Origin: Streptomyces griseus | GTDB taxonomy: Bacteria; Actinomycetota; Actinomycetes; Streptomycetales; Streptomycetaceae | NCBI GenBank assembly: GCA_002154345.1 | Contig: MUNB01000223.1 | Coordinates: forward strand, 1 to 48,610 | Direction of reading: 5' to 3' | DNA: 48,610 bases | Shown: in pieces, positions 25,430 to 34,332 of the stretch | Position numbering within the stretch: the first letter of the stretch is position 1 | Layout: every line of letters starts with the position of its first letter | The notes under the pieces: generated by a model | What the model was told of the DNA's origin: nothing | The model's database searches: none | The model's input: only the letters and a program-made list of their open reading frames with translations | Position numbers and translations under genes: made by a program

Positions 25430-26148
25430 GCCGTCTGATACTTGAACTTGTGGCTGGTCGAGGTGAGCGGACGGACGCGGCATGGAGGCGGATAGAGCCC
25501 CTTTTGCCTAAGGTGGACGGACGGGGCTGTCCGTGGCGTGATCACCGGCAGGTGGTCAACGGGGGGCTGTGGCGGCTGCGGACCGGGGCTCCTTGGCGGG
25601 ATCTTCCCGACCGGTTCGGGCCGTGGCAGACCATCTACGAGCGGTTCGCCCGCTAGGAGGCGGACTGACCACCAAAGTCCATCTCGCCGTCGATGGCCGG
25701 GGCCTGCCCCTGTCGATTGTGCTCACGCCCGGCAACGTCAACGACGCTACGGCGTTCGGCCAGGTCCTCGACGGCATCCGCACCCCGCGCCTCGGCACGG
25801 GCCGCCCGCGCACGACACCGGATCGTGTGCTGGGTGACAAGGCGTATTCCAGCAGGGCCATCCGTCATCTGCTGAGGCGCCGGGGCATCGCTGCCACGAT
25901 CCCCGAGCGCCGCGACCGGGCGGCGAACCGCCGCCGACGCGGAGCCCTCGGCGGCCGGCCGCCGGCCTTCGACAAGGTCACCTACCGCGACCGCAACGTC
26001 GTCGAACGATGCTTCGCCCGCCTCAAGCAGTTCCGCGCGATCGCGACCCGGTTCGACAAGCTCGGCGACCGCTACCGTGCCGGAGTTGCCCTGGCTTCCT
26101 TGATCCTCCGGCTCCGCGAGTCCACGGGTGATCATTTGTCAGACAGGC
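25430..26148 (+). mobile_element. Decayed IS5-family insertion sequence
   Basis: The ends carry imperfect inverted repeats. The left end contains GTCTGATACTTGAAC (25433-25447) and the right end, read in reverse, GTCTGACAAATGATC. A single transposase gene lies between them, broken by an internal deletion. No clear target duplication is recognised. It lies between the methyltransferase and MFS genes. Confidence 0.75.
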
Positions 26149-26153
26149 GCTAG
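25450..26153 (+). pseudogene. IS5-family DDE transposase, internally deleted and frameshifted
   Basis: The N-terminal part (GTG at 25450: RTDAAWRRIEPLLPKVDGRGCPWRDHRQVVNGGLWRLRTG) ends in YERFAR at a TAG (25654-25656). The C-terminal part continues in another frame with GGGLTTKVHLAVDGRGLPLSIVLTPGNVND, then LGDKAYSS and NVVERCFARLKQFRAIATRFDK. Family members normally have about 70-80 residues between these blocks, including the first catalytic Asp (VDSTIVRAHQH). That stretch is missing here, so the enzyme should be inactive. The C-terminus runs through the right inverted repeat. Confidence 0.85.
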
Positions 26154-26303
26154 CGTTCGGGGCGACGAGTGAGCCACGGAGCGGGGAAGGCGGAGAGACA
26201 TTGCCCGGTCGTCCGAGCGCGCGTTGACGTCGTAGGCCGAGACCGGCCCGTCATCGCGTGCTGCCTCTGAAGTCGCGGCACAGCGAGCCCATTTCCGCCC
26301 GAT

Positions 26304-26328
26304 GCCCGGCGTGCTTCGCGCGCCGGGC
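26304..26328 (+). other. Hairpin in the leader of the MFS gene
   Basis: Perfect eight-base arms GCCCGGCG and CGCCGGGC with a nine-base loop, 36 bases before the MFS start. It could be a terminator for transcription entering from the insertion sequence, or an attenuator. The rest of 26154-26363 shows nothing I can name. Confidence 0.4.
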
Positions 26329-26363
26329 GGTGGTTCTCGTTTCCGGCGACCCCAGAGGCTTCC

Positions 26364-27650
26364 GTGCAGTCCCCTGCTTCCTCTCCTTCCCCTTCCCCCT
26401 CACCCACCCCTTCGCTGTGGCGGGACGCCGACTTCCGCAGGCTCTGGGTGGGCCAGACCGCCTCCCAGCTCGGCGAACACACCACACTCGTCGTGCTGCC
26501 GCTCTTCGCCGTTCTGACGCTCGACGCCGGCGCGTGCCGGTTGGGCGTCCTCCGCGCCGTGGGGCAGGCGCCGGTCCTGCTGCTCTCGCTCCTCGCGGGT
26601 GCGTGGGTGGACCGGTGGCGGGCCCGCACCGTGATGGTGCTCACCGACGCCGGCCGCGCCGTGGCGCTGGGCGCGGCAGCCGTGGCCGGGCTCCTGGGAC
26701 TGCTCGGCCTGCCCGCGCTGTTCGTGGTGGCGTTCGCCGTCGGGGCCCTGTCCGTGCTCTTCGACGTGGCCTACCAGGCCTCCCTCGTACGGATGGTGCG
26801 GCGCGATCAGCTCGTGCGGGGCAACAGCGCGCTGGAAGGCAGCCGGTCCGCCGCGCAGATCGGTGGTCCCGCGCTCGGTGGTGCGCTGGTGTCCCTGCTG
26901 TCGGCACCGTTCGCCGCCGCCTCCGGCGCGCTGTTCTTCGCGGTGTCGTTCCTGTCCCTGCGGCGGATCCGCCGGCCCGAATCAGTGCCTCCGGTACGCG
27001 GAGAGCAGACGGAGCGCGCCCCTCGGGTCCGCCACCGGATCCACGAGGGCCTCCGCTTCGTCGCCGCGAACCCCTGGCTGCGGGCCGTGTGCCTCGCCTC
27101 TGCCGCCTTCCAGTTCTCCCTCGCGGCCACGATGACCGTCTACCTCCTCTTCCTCCCGCGCGCACTGCATCTGCCGGGCGCCACCGTCGGCCTGGCCCTC
27201 GCGGCGACCGGGCCGGGTGCGCTCCTGGGCTCGGTCCTGGCCGCACGGCTGCCGGGGCGGTTCGGCCACGGTGCGGTGCTCGTGTCGGCGGCGGTGCTCG
27301 GCAACGGCGCGCTGCTGTGCGTACCGGCCCTGCACGGCTCCTCGACCGCGACGGTCCTCGCGCTCCTTGCGGTCAACGTCGTGTTCGGGGCCTTCAGCCA
27401 GTTGGTGAACGTCACGGTCATGTCGGTACGGCAGGCCGTCACGCCGGACGGGATGCAGGGGCGCGCGGCCGCGACGATCACCTTCGTCGGCATGGGCCTC
27501 ACCCCGCTCGGCTCTCTGCTCGGCGGCTTCCTCGCGCAGGAGTGGGGGCTGCGCGCCGGTCTCCTGATGGCGGCCGCGGGCATGATGCTGTCCCCGGCCG
27601 TCATGGCCGCCTCCCCGCTCGTACGCCTGGGACGGAGGCTCACGCCATGA
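26364..27650 (+). CDS. MFS-family exporter
   Basis: 428 residues from a GTG with AGAGG five bases upstream. A Ser/Pro-rich head precedes about twelve membrane segments. WRDADFRRLWVGQTASQLGEHTTLVVLPLFAVLTL and GAWVDRWRARTVMVLTDAGRA (the loop 2-3 motif) are typical of the enterobactin-exporter-like (MFS_3) group often linked to drug or siderophore efflux. The substrate is unknown. The gene is intact although it directly follows the decayed insertion sequence. Confidence 0.87.
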   Translation: MQSPASSPSPSPSPTPSLWRDADFRRLWVGQTASQLGEHTTLVVLPLFAVLTLDAGACRLGVLRAVGQAPVLLLSLLAGAWVDRWRARTVMVLTDAGRAVALGAAAVAGLLGLLGLPALFVVAFAVGALSVLFDVAYQASLVRMVRRDQLVRGNSALEGSRSAAQIGGPALGGALVSLLSAPFAAASGALFFAVSFLSLRRIRRPESVPPVRGEQTERAPRVRHRIHEGLRFVAANPWLRAVCLASAAFQFSLAATMTVYLLFLPRALHLPGATVGLALAATGPGALLGSVLAARLPGRFGHGAVLVSAAVLGNGALLCVPALHGSSTATVLALLAVNVVFGAFSQLVNVTVMSVRQAVTPDGMQGRAAATITFVGMGLTPLGSLLGGFLAQEWGLRAGLLMAAAGMMLSPAVMAASPLVRLGRRLTP

Positions 27651-27748
27651 CGTGCGCCACCAGGCCGCGCGCCGACCGGGGCGGGCAGGGGCCAGACACC
27701 CCGAATTGGCCTTGGCCCGGCTCCGCGCCGCCGCCCTACGGTCGTCCC

Positions 27749-28570
27749 ATGAGGATTCGCATCGTCGACGCGTTCACCGACCGCCCCTTCTCCGGAAACC
27801 CCGCCGGCGTGCTGCTGCTGGAGAGCGGCGCGTTCCCGGCCGCCGAACGCCTCCAGGAGATCGCCGCCGAGGTCAACCTCTCCGAGACGGCCTTCGCCCA
27901 CCCGCTGCCGCCGGGCGGCACGGCCGACTGGGCGCTGCGCTGGTTCACCCCGGCCGCCGAGGTGGACATGTGCGGGCACGCGACGCTCGCCACCGCCCAT
28001 GTCCTGCACAGCACGGGCCTGGCCACGGGCCCGGTACGGTTCGCCGCGCGCTGCGGGATCCTGACCGCGACCGCCCACCCGGACGGGTCCCTGACCCTCG
28101 ACTTCCCGACCTCCCCGCTGGCCGAGGAGCCGGTGCCGTACGGCCTCGCCGACGCCCTCGGGGCCGACCCCGTCTCGGTGCACGCCACCGGCGAGCACAT
28201 CGGCGACCTGCTCGTGGAGCTCCGCGACGAGGCGACCGTACGGGCGCTCGCCCCGGACTTCGCCGCGCTGGTGGCCCACTCCCGGCGCGGCGTCATCGCC
28301 ACCGCCGAGGCCGAGGACCCCACCCGGGGCTACGACTACGTCTCGCGCGGCTTCTTCCCGGGCGTCGGCATCGACGAGGACCCGGTCACCGGCAGCGCCC
28401 ACACCGCGCTGGCCCCCTTCTGGTCGGCCCGCCTCGGCCGCGACGACCTCACCGGACTCCAGGCCTCCGCCCGCTCGGGCCTGGTCCGCACCGCGCTGCG
28501 CGGCGAGCGCACCCTGCTGACCGGCAGCGCGGTCACGGTGATCGACGGCGAACTGCTCACCGCGCTCTGA
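27749..28570 (+). CDS. PhzF-family isomerase/epimerase-like protein
   Basis: 273 residues. MRIRIVDAFTDRPFSGNPAGVLLL, NLSETAFAH (with the catalytic-type Glu near 49), VDMCGHATLATAHVL and FFPGVGIDEDPVTGSAHTALAPFW are hallmark PhzF motifs. No phenazine genes are nearby, so it is a general PhzF-like isomerase of unknown substrate. There is no ribosome site; TACGGT (27737-27742) ends six bases before the ATG, with TTGGCC 19 bases further upstream, so the message is probably leaderless. Confidence 0.88.
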   Translation: MRIRIVDAFTDRPFSGNPAGVLLLESGAFPAAERLQEIAAEVNLSETAFAHPLPPGGTADWALRWFTPAAEVDMCGHATLATAHVLHSTGLATGPVRFAARCGILTATAHPDGSLTLDFPTSPLAEEPVPYGLADALGADPVSVHATGEHIGDLLVELRDEATVRALAPDFAALVAHSRRGVIATAEAEDPTRGYDYVSRGFFPGVGIDEDPVTGSAHTALAPFWSARLGRDDLTGLQASARSGLVRTALRGERTLLTGSAVTVIDGELLTAL

Positions 28571-28584
28571 CCGACGGCCCCACC

Positions 28585-28611
28585 GGGGTGCGCAGGGCTC
28601 GGGCGCACCCC
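28585..28611. terminator. Hairpin terminator between convergent genes
   Basis: Perfect nine-base arms GGGGTGCGC and GCGCACCCC with a nine-base loop, between the PhzF and CPBP stop codons. Confidence 0.72.
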
Positions 28612-28631
28612 CTCACCGCACCGCACCGCGC

Positions 28632-29411
28632 TCAGAGCGTGGGCAGCCAGCCGACCCGGCCCGCGAGCAGCGCGTATCCGACGAACGCCCCGATGTCCAG
28701 GAGCGCGTGCGCGACGACCAGCGGGCCCACCCGTCCCCAGCGCCGGTAGAGCAGGACGAAGACGACGCCCATCACCACGTTGCCGATGAAACCGCCGATC
28801 CCCTGGTACAGGTGGTACGAACCGCGCAGCACGGAGCTGGCCACCAGGGCCGCCATCGGGGTCCAGCCCAACTGCCCGAGTCTGCGCAGCAGATATCCGA
28901 CGACGATGACCTCCTCCACGACGGAGTTCTGGATCGCCGAGAGGATCAGTACGGGGTATTTCCACCAGACCTCGGGCAGGGACTCGGGGACGACCGTCAG
29001 GCTGAATCCGGTGGCGTGGGCCGCGAGGTAGAAGGCCAGCCCGGCGCTGCCGATGCCGGCCGCGACCAGGGTTCCGCGCCCGAGGTCGAACCAGGGCCTG
29101 GCCCGGTCGAATCCGATGGCCCGCAGACCCGTTCCCTCCCGGATCAGCAGATGCGCGACCAGCGCGACCGGCACCAGAGCCGTTGCGATGCCGAACATTT
29201 GCCAGGACAGATCAAGCCATGGGCGGTCCGGAGCGTACGAGCCGTTGAGCTTCGCCGCCTGGTCCTTCAGTCCTCCCGGTTTCGTCAGGGATCCGACGAA
29301 ACTGATGAGGGAGGAGAGTGCACTGGCGCCCAGCGAGAGCGCCAGGACCAGCACCACCTCGGACCGCAAGATCCTTCGTGACACGGCCTCTTGAGGAAAA
29401 GAATCAGCCAC
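28632..29411 (-). CDS. CPBP-family intramembrane metalloprotease
   Basis: 259 residues with about six to eight membrane helices. The Abi/CAAX-protease motifs are present: NSVVEEVIVVGYLLRRL (EExxxR-like), SVLRGSYHLYQG (His in helix two) and VVAHALLDIGAF (HxxxD-like). The start is a GTG eight bases after GGAGG; a GTG 21 bases upstream has a poorer site. Related proteins cleave prenylated peptides or act in bacteriocin immunity; the target here is unknown. Confidence 0.87.
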   Translation of the reverse strand: MADSFPQEAVSRRILRSEVVLVLALSLGASALSSLISFVGSLTKPGGLKDQAAKLNGSYAPDRPWLDLSWQMFGIATALVPVALVAHLLIREGTGLRAIGFDRARPWFDLGRGTLVAAGIGSAGLAFYLAAHATGFSLTVVPESLPEVWWKYPVLILSAIQNSVVEEVIVVGYLLRRLGQLGWTPMAALVASSVLRGSYHLYQGIGGFIGNVVMGVVFVLLYRRWGRVGPLVVAHALLDIGAFVGYALLAGRVGWLPTL

Positions 29412-29480
29412 GCGCCCGGCCTCCACCTGCACACCTGCCTTTTGTTCTGCAATCGCGTCTCATCCCGCCAACCGTCCCGC

Positions 29481-29558
29481 TAGTGTCTCGAATGCACGTA
29501 CGAAGATCATGCGCGACAGGCCGGGGGACGACCGCCATCGCTGATGGCGCGGTCCCCC
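29481..29558 (+). promoter_or_regulatory. Leader with terminator-like hairpin before the VWA gene
   Basis: TAGTGT at 29481 could be a -10 element; no good -35 is seen. A hairpin with a G/C outer stem (29523-29529 with 29552-29558) and a CGCCAT/ATGGCG inner stem is followed by TTTCCTTGTTT. No plus-strand gene upstream needs a terminator here, so it may act as an attenuator for the gene at 29596. Confidence 0.5.
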
Positions 29559-29595
29559 TTTCCTTGTTTCATCCTCAAGGAGGGGCACCACCGAC

Positions 29596-31386
29596 ATGGG
29601 ACGTCATAGCTTGCCCGACGACCGCGCGGCGGAAGGACGCCGGGACCACCAGAGCCCCCGGCGCCGGCGTCGCACGGTCGCGATCGCCACTGTGCTCGTG
29701 CTCGCCGTGGCGGCGGGAGGGGCGGTGGCGGTCAAGGGCGGCCTGTTGTCGTTCTCCGGGTCCTGCGAGGACTCCACCGTCCGGCTGTCCGTGGTCGCCT
29801 CCCCCGACATCGCCCCCGCCGTGCGCTCCGTGGCCGAGCAGGTCCGCGCGGACGAGGTCAGGGCCGACGGCCACTGCCTCGCGGTGGAAGTGCTGGCCCG
29901 CGATTCGCACAAGGTCGCCGAGGCGCTCGCCGGGGGCGTGGAACCCGACTTCCAGGTCTGGCTGCCCGACTCCGACCTGTGGCTGGAGCGGGCCAAGGGG
30001 CTGGGCGAGGGCATTCCCGTCTCCCCGTCCGATTCGGTGGCCTCGTCGCCGGTGGCCCTGGCCATGGTGCCGTCCGCCTCACGGACGCTGGGCTGGCCCG
30101 AAAAGACGTACTCCTGGGCCGAGTTGGTCGCGGCGGCACTCGGTTCCGACCGGGTGCGCCTCGGCGCGGCGGACCCGGCGCGCAGCGCCACCGGGCTGCT
30201 GGCGCTCACCAGCATCGGCGCCTCGTCCGCGCGGCAGGGCGGGGACAGCGACACCCGGGTCGCCCAGACCGCGAAGGTGCTCGCCGAGCGGATGTCGGAC
30301 GGCGACACGCAGGTGCTGGAGACCCTGGCGCGCAGCACGTCAGGGGCCGAGGAGGGCAACCCGAAGCGCAACCAGGCGGTCCTGATCTCCGAGCAGTCGG
30401 CCTTCACGCACAACGCGGAGGCGACCGGCGGGGGCAAGCTGGACCTCTTCTACCCCGAGGACGGCACGCCGCTGCTGGACTACCCGTACACGCTGGTGAA
30501 CGAGGTACGGCTGAGCACCGCCGAGTCGCGCGCGGCCCTGCGCTTCATGAATCTGCTGGGCGACCGGGAGGCGCGGGCCACGTTCGCCGAGCACGGGTTC
30601 CGGGCCGGCGACGGGACCGCGAAGGACTCCCTCGTCGTCGCGGCGGGCGGCCGGAAGCCCCAGCCGTACGCCGAACAGGCCGCCGAGGCGCCTTCGGCGA
30701 AGGTGCTCCAGGAGACGCTGGGGATGTGGACCATCACCGTGCAGAGCGCCCGGCTGACCACGGTGGTCGATGCCTCCGGCTCCATGGCGACGCTCGTACC
30801 GGGCCGGGGCCAGTCCAGGATGGACGTCACGAAGCAGTCGCTGATCCAGGCGCTGGGCCAGTTCACGCCGAACGACGAGATCGGGCTGTGGGAGTTCGCC
30901 ACCACGCTGGACGGCGACAAGGACTACCGGCGGCTCATGCCCACGAAGCGGCTCGGCGACCCGGTGAAGGGCGGCGGGACCCACCGGGAGAAGCTCACGG
31001 CCGCCTTCGCGGCCCTGCAGCCGGTGCCGGGCGGTGCGACCGGGCTGTACGACACGACGCTGGCCTCGTACAAGGAGGCCCGGTCGACGTATCGGAAGGG
31101 CAAGTTCAACGCCCTGGTGATCCTCACCGACGGCTCCAACCAGGACGAGAACGGCATCTCGCGGACCGGGCTCATCGCCGAGCTGAAGGAACTGGTCGAT
31201 CCGGAGCGGCCCGTCCCGGTCATCGCCATCGCGGTGGGCCCGGACGCCGACCGCGACGAGGTCGCCGAGATCGCGCGGGTCACCGGCGGCGACGGCTACG
31301 AGGTGAGCGACCCGGCGGAGATCCAGGCGGTGATCCTCCAGGCCATCATGGCGGCGGGGCAGAACGGACGCGCCACGCAGGAGTGA
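29596..31386 (+). CDS. Substrate-binding and VWA-domain surface protein
   Basis: 596 residues. An Arg-rich head and one membrane helix (about 27-47) anchor it, with the rest outside the cell. A periplasmic-binding-protein-like domain follows (VRLSVVASPDIAPAVRSVAEQV onwards, to about 360), then a von Willebrand A domain with a complete MIDAS: D392-A-S394-G-S396, and ILTDGSNQD later. Such proteins are expected to bind a ligand and a metal-dependent partner at the surface. AGGAGG lies about 12 bases before ATG. The function is unknown, and a hairpin-containing leader precedes it. Confidence 0.87.
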   Translation: MGRHSLPDDRAAEGRRDHQSPRRRRRTVAIATVLVLAVAAGGAVAVKGGLLSFSGSCEDSTVRLSVVASPDIAPAVRSVAEQVRADEVRADGHCLAVEVLARDSHKVAEALAGGVEPDFQVWLPDSDLWLERAKGLGEGIPVSPSDSVASSPVALAMVPSASRTLGWPEKTYSWAELVAAALGSDRVRLGAADPARSATGLLALTSIGASSARQGGDSDTRVAQTAKVLAERMSDGDTQVLETLARSTSGAEEGNPKRNQAVLISEQSAFTHNAEATGGGKLDLFYPEDGTPLLDYPYTLVNEVRLSTAESRAALRFMNLLGDREARATFAEHGFRAGDGTAKDSLVVAAGGRKPQPYAEQAAEAPSAKVLQETLGMWTITVQSARLTTVVDASGSMATLVPGRGQSRMDVTKQSLIQALGQFTPNDEIGLWEFATTLDGDKDYRRLMPTKRLGDPVKGGGTHREKLTAAFAALQPVPGGATGLYDTTLASYKEARSTYRKGKFNALVILTDGSNQDENGISRTGLIAELKELVDPERPVPVIAIAVGPDADRDEVAEIARVTGGDGYEVSDPAEIQAVILQAIMAAGQNGRATQE

Positions 31387-31403
31387 CCGACCCGGCAGGC
31401 CCC

Positions 31404-31430
31404 CGCGCGGCGCGTCCGGCGCGCCCCGCG
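31404..31430. terminator. Hairpin terminator between convergent genes
   Basis: Eleven-base arms with one mismatch (31404-31414 and 31420-31430) and a five-base loop lie between the VWA stop codon and the end of the ligase gene. Confidence 0.65.
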
Positions 31431-32936
31431 TCAGGGCGCCGGGAAGCCCACCGGCCAGGTGTGCACCGGCTCCCCCGCGTGCATCAGCTCCGCATAGCGG
31501 CGGGTGGTCGCCGCGAGCGCCGCGTCCCGTCCGAGCCCGGCGTCCAGGGCCCGGCGGTATGTGGCCACCTGCCAGGAGGCCCCGTTGACGCGCCGTTTGC
31601 AGCGCTCCTCGATCACCCCGAGATAGCGGTCCCGGTCCGCGGGCTCGATGTGCCAGGCGTCCAGCCCCGCGGCGGCCAGCGGCAGCAGCTCCTCCAGCAC
31701 CAGCTGTACGGCGGGGATCCTGGCCAGCCCGCCGGAGCGGCCCGGCCGGGGCCAGAGCAGCTCGGCCTCGATGCCGTGCCGGCAGGCCTCGGTGAAGTTC
31801 TCCTCGGCGGCCTCGAACGGCAGCCTGCTCCACACCGGCCGGGACTCCTCGGCGAGCGCCCGTACGAGCCCGTAGTAGAACGCGGCGTTGGCGATCACAT
31901 CGGTGACCGTCGGCCCGGCGGGCAGCACCCGGTTCTCCACCCGCAGATGCGGGACGCCGTCGGCGATCCCGTACACCGGGCGGTTCCAGCGGTAGACGGT
32001 GCCGTTGTGCAGCACCAGCTCGGCCAGCTCGGGCACCCCGCCCTCGTCCAGCACCTTCAGCGGGTCCTCGTCGTCGCAGATCGGCAGCAACGGCGGGAAG
32101 TAGCGCAGGTTCTCCTCGAAGAGCTCGTGGGCGGAGCCGATCCACTGCTCGCCGAACCAGGTCCTGGGGCGCACGCCCTGGTTCGCCAGCTCCGGCGGCC
32201 GTACGTCGGTGGCCTGCTGGAACAGCGGCGGCCGGGACTCCCGCCACAGCTCCTTGCCGAAGAGGAAGGGGGCGTTGGCGCCCAGCGCGATCTGGACGCC
32301 GGTGATCGCCTGGGCCGCGTTCCACACGTCGGCGAACCGGGCGGGCGTCACCTGGAGGTGCAGCTGGACCGAGGTGCAGGCCGATTCCGGGGCGATCGAG
32401 GGCGAGGTGCAGACCAATCGCTCGACGCCTTCGATATCCAGGGCGAAATCCTCCCCCCGGGCGGCCGCCATTTGATCGTTGAGCAGGGTGTAGCGGTCCA
32501 CGTCCGAGAGATTCGCGGACACCACGTCGTGCTCGCCCAGGGTGGGCAGGATTCCGATCATCACGATCCCCGCGTCCACCTCCCCCGCCTTGCGGTGGGC
32601 ATAGGCGAGACCGGTCCGCAACTCCTCCGAGAGCTGATCGAATACCCGGCCGCCGAGGCGGTGCGGGACGATATTCACTTCGAGATTGAACATCCCCAGT
32701 TCGGTCTGGAAATCCCGGCTCGCGATGCGCTGGAGCACTTGCTGATTCATCATCCGGGGCAACCCGTCGGATCCCGCGAGATTCAGCTCTATCTCCAGCC
32801 CCATCAGGTTCCGCGGACGGTCGAACCGCCGCTCCGCCAGGAGTCTGCCCAGAGCCTCCAGGCACTGGTTGAGCTTGGTGCGGTAGGCCTGTCGATCGGA
32901 CAGGTCAACGGCTTCCGCCACGACCTTCTCCCCCAT
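31431..32936 (-). CDS. Glutamate-cysteine ligase family enzyme (GCS2 type)
   Basis: 501 residues. MGLEIELNLAGSDGLPRMMNQQVLQRI and FNLEVNIVPHRLGG carry the metal-binding glutamates of the GCS2 carboxylate-amine ligase family. SVQLHLQVTP and HLRVENRVLPAGPTVTDVIANAAFYYGL are further family blocks. It probably joins a glutamyl carboxylate to an amine in an ATP-dependent reaction. Streptomyces make mycothiol rather than glutathione and no ergothioneine genes adjoin it, so the product is uncertain. GGAGG lies nine bases before ATG. Confidence 0.85.
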   Translation of the reverse strand: MGEKVVAEAVDLSDRQAYRTKLNQCLEALGRLLAERRFDRPRNLMGLEIELNLAGSDGLPRMMNQQVLQRIASRDFQTELGMFNLEVNIVPHRLGGRVFDQLSEELRTGLAYAHRKAGEVDAGIVMIGILPTLGEHDVVSANLSDVDRYTLLNDQMAAARGEDFALDIEGVERLVCTSPSIAPESACTSVQLHLQVTPARFADVWNAAQAITGVQIALGANAPFLFGKELWRESRPPLFQQATDVRPPELANQGVRPRTWFGEQWIGSAHELFEENLRYFPPLLPICDDEDPLKVLDEGGVPELAELVLHNGTVYRWNRPVYGIADGVPHLRVENRVLPAGPTVTDVIANAAFYYGLVRALAEESRPVWSRLPFEAAEENFTEACRHGIEAELLWPRPGRSGGLARIPAVQLVLEELLPLAAAGLDAWHIEPADRDRYLGVIEERCKRRVNGASWQVATYRRALDAGLGRDAALAATTRRYAELMHAGEPVHTWPVGFPAP

Positions 32937-33428
32937 CTAGGGGTCCCTCCTCCAGTGGGCGGCCCGCGGCCCAGGCCGCTCGCATCACGATCGATAATGC
33001 CCAGCGGGAGTGATCCGTAACGCCCCCACGGGCCTCCGATACCCGATAGTCTGGTGGAAGGAGACCGGGGGCACATTCCCGCGGCATACGACTCCCGGCA
33101 TTTTCGGCCGGAGCATGCGTGGCGGAAACACCGACGAGTTTCGGCCGACCGCACCGCCGGAAGGACGCCAGGTGGGCGTCGACACCACGGGCTCAAATCA
33201 CCAGGAATACCGTGATTCGAAGGCCGGATGACGCCTTGTGCGACATATCAGCGGCTGCTAGCGGAAACACTGTGTGAACATGCGTCATATAAACTCCGCT
33301 CAACGAGGCAGAGAATCGATACGACTCGCCCGTCACCGGCCGTCTCCGGCCCGCGTTCCCGCATGCCGACAGCGCCGTCTGCACCCGCCCAAGCTCCACC
33401 GTGTCTCCGAAGTGAGAGGCGACCCACT
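32937..33428. other. Long intergenic region between divergent genes
   Basis: 492 bp with no convincing gene. A 38-codon frame (ATG about 33115, ending about 33231) has GGAG only one base before its start, so I do not call it. AT-richer patches around 33230-33310 (CATATAAACT, AATCGATACGAC) probably contain the promoter of the gene at 33429. I recognise no RNA family. Confidence 0.4.
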
Positions 33429-34013
33429 ATGCCGCTGCATGTTCCCTCGGCTCCCGCGCCCGCCCTGCGCAGCGTTCTCGCGGCCCTCGGTTCTCCCACC
33501 GCGGTCCGCGAGGCCAAAACGTCCGCCCTGCGGTCCGTCCAGGGACCGCTGAGCCCCGAACTACCGCTTCCCGTCCATGTGCTGGACCGGATCACTCCCG
33601 CCAGGACGGCACCGCTGACACGCCTCGCGGCCTGGCGTTTCCTGATCCGGAGCGAGGGCCGCGCGGTCGCCGCGGCGGACACGGTGCTCACCCCCGACGG
33701 CTGGACGTTCTCGCACTTCTTCGAGGGGCCCTACCTCGCCTCGACCGAGCTGGCCGTCCGGCAGGCCGAGGCGTCGGCCCCCGCCTGCCAGGCGCGGCTG
33801 CTGTCCATCCCGGAGCTGTACATGCTCACCCTCTGGCTGCACGGCGACACCGAGGCCGATCCCGCCGGCGGGGAGCTCGCGCCGACGGACGTCCTGGTGC
33901 CCCTGGCGCCGGCCCCGCCGGGCATCGCCGCCCACCGGCCGCACCGGGTCGCCGATCTGCTGCCCGTCATCTCGCTGCGCGTGGCCCCCGGGCCGCTCCT
34001 CAGCACGGCCTGA
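33429..34013 (+). CDS. Hypothetical protein
   Basis: 194 residues with AGAGG nine bases before ATG. It starts with a Pro/Ala-rich segment. The conserved-looking core is LTRLAAWRFLIRSEGRAVAAADTVLTPDGWTFSHFFEGPYLASTELAVRQAEA, ending in SIPELYMLTLWLHG. The rest includes a Pro-rich tail with VADLLPVISLRVAPGPLL. There is no signal peptide or membrane helix. I do not recognise the family. A very strong terminator follows. Confidence 0.7.
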   Translation: MPLHVPSAPAPALRSVLAALGSPTAVREAKTSALRSVQGPLSPELPLPVHVLDRITPARTAPLTRLAAWRFLIRSEGRAVAAADTVLTPDGWTFSHFFEGPYLASTELAVRQAEASAPACQARLLSIPELYMLTLWLHGDTEADPAGGELAPTDVLVPLAPAPPGIAAHRPHRVADLLPVISLRVAPGPLLSTA

Positions 34014-34029
34014 CCGACGTCGTCCCGGT

Positions 34030-34093
34030 ACACCGCCCCCGCAGCGATCCCCCGCCCGCACACCGGCGGGGGGGATCACTGCGGGGGCGGTGT
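34030..34093 (+). terminator. Very long hairpin terminator
   Basis: Arms of about 27 bases (34030-34056 and 34065-34093) pair with only a small bulge around an eight-base loop. The rest of the 319-bp gap up to 34332 probably holds the promoter of the DUF5999 gene; I see no gene in it. Confidence 0.85.
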
Positions 34094-34332
34094 GCTGCCC
34101 ACTCGGACTAGCCCCATCCGACCACCCCGAACCACCCAAAGGGACAGTGCAGTTGCGGTGAACCGTCCGCGCGGGTGATGCGTCATGGGAGGAGTACGGG
34201 TGCTGCAGCGAAATCCCTGCGGATTCTTCCCCGTAGGGCAACACTGGGACCGGACCGACTGATACGGGGGCGGCCATGAACGACTCATCCAGCCGCAGGA
34301 CACTCGACTCGACGCAGCGAAAGAACCCATCC

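Noticed and set aside
26154..26363. Target-site duplication flanking the insertion sequence
   Set aside because: CTA occurs near both ends, but the repeat borders are too eroded to define a true duplication.
27749..28570. Phenazine or other biosynthetic cluster around the PhzF-like gene
   Set aside because: No partner biosynthetic genes are present, and PhzF-fold proteins are common housekeeping isomerases.
33115..33231. A 38-codon frame in the gap before the gene at 33429
   Set aside because: GGAG is only one base from the ATG and the sequence has no conserved look.
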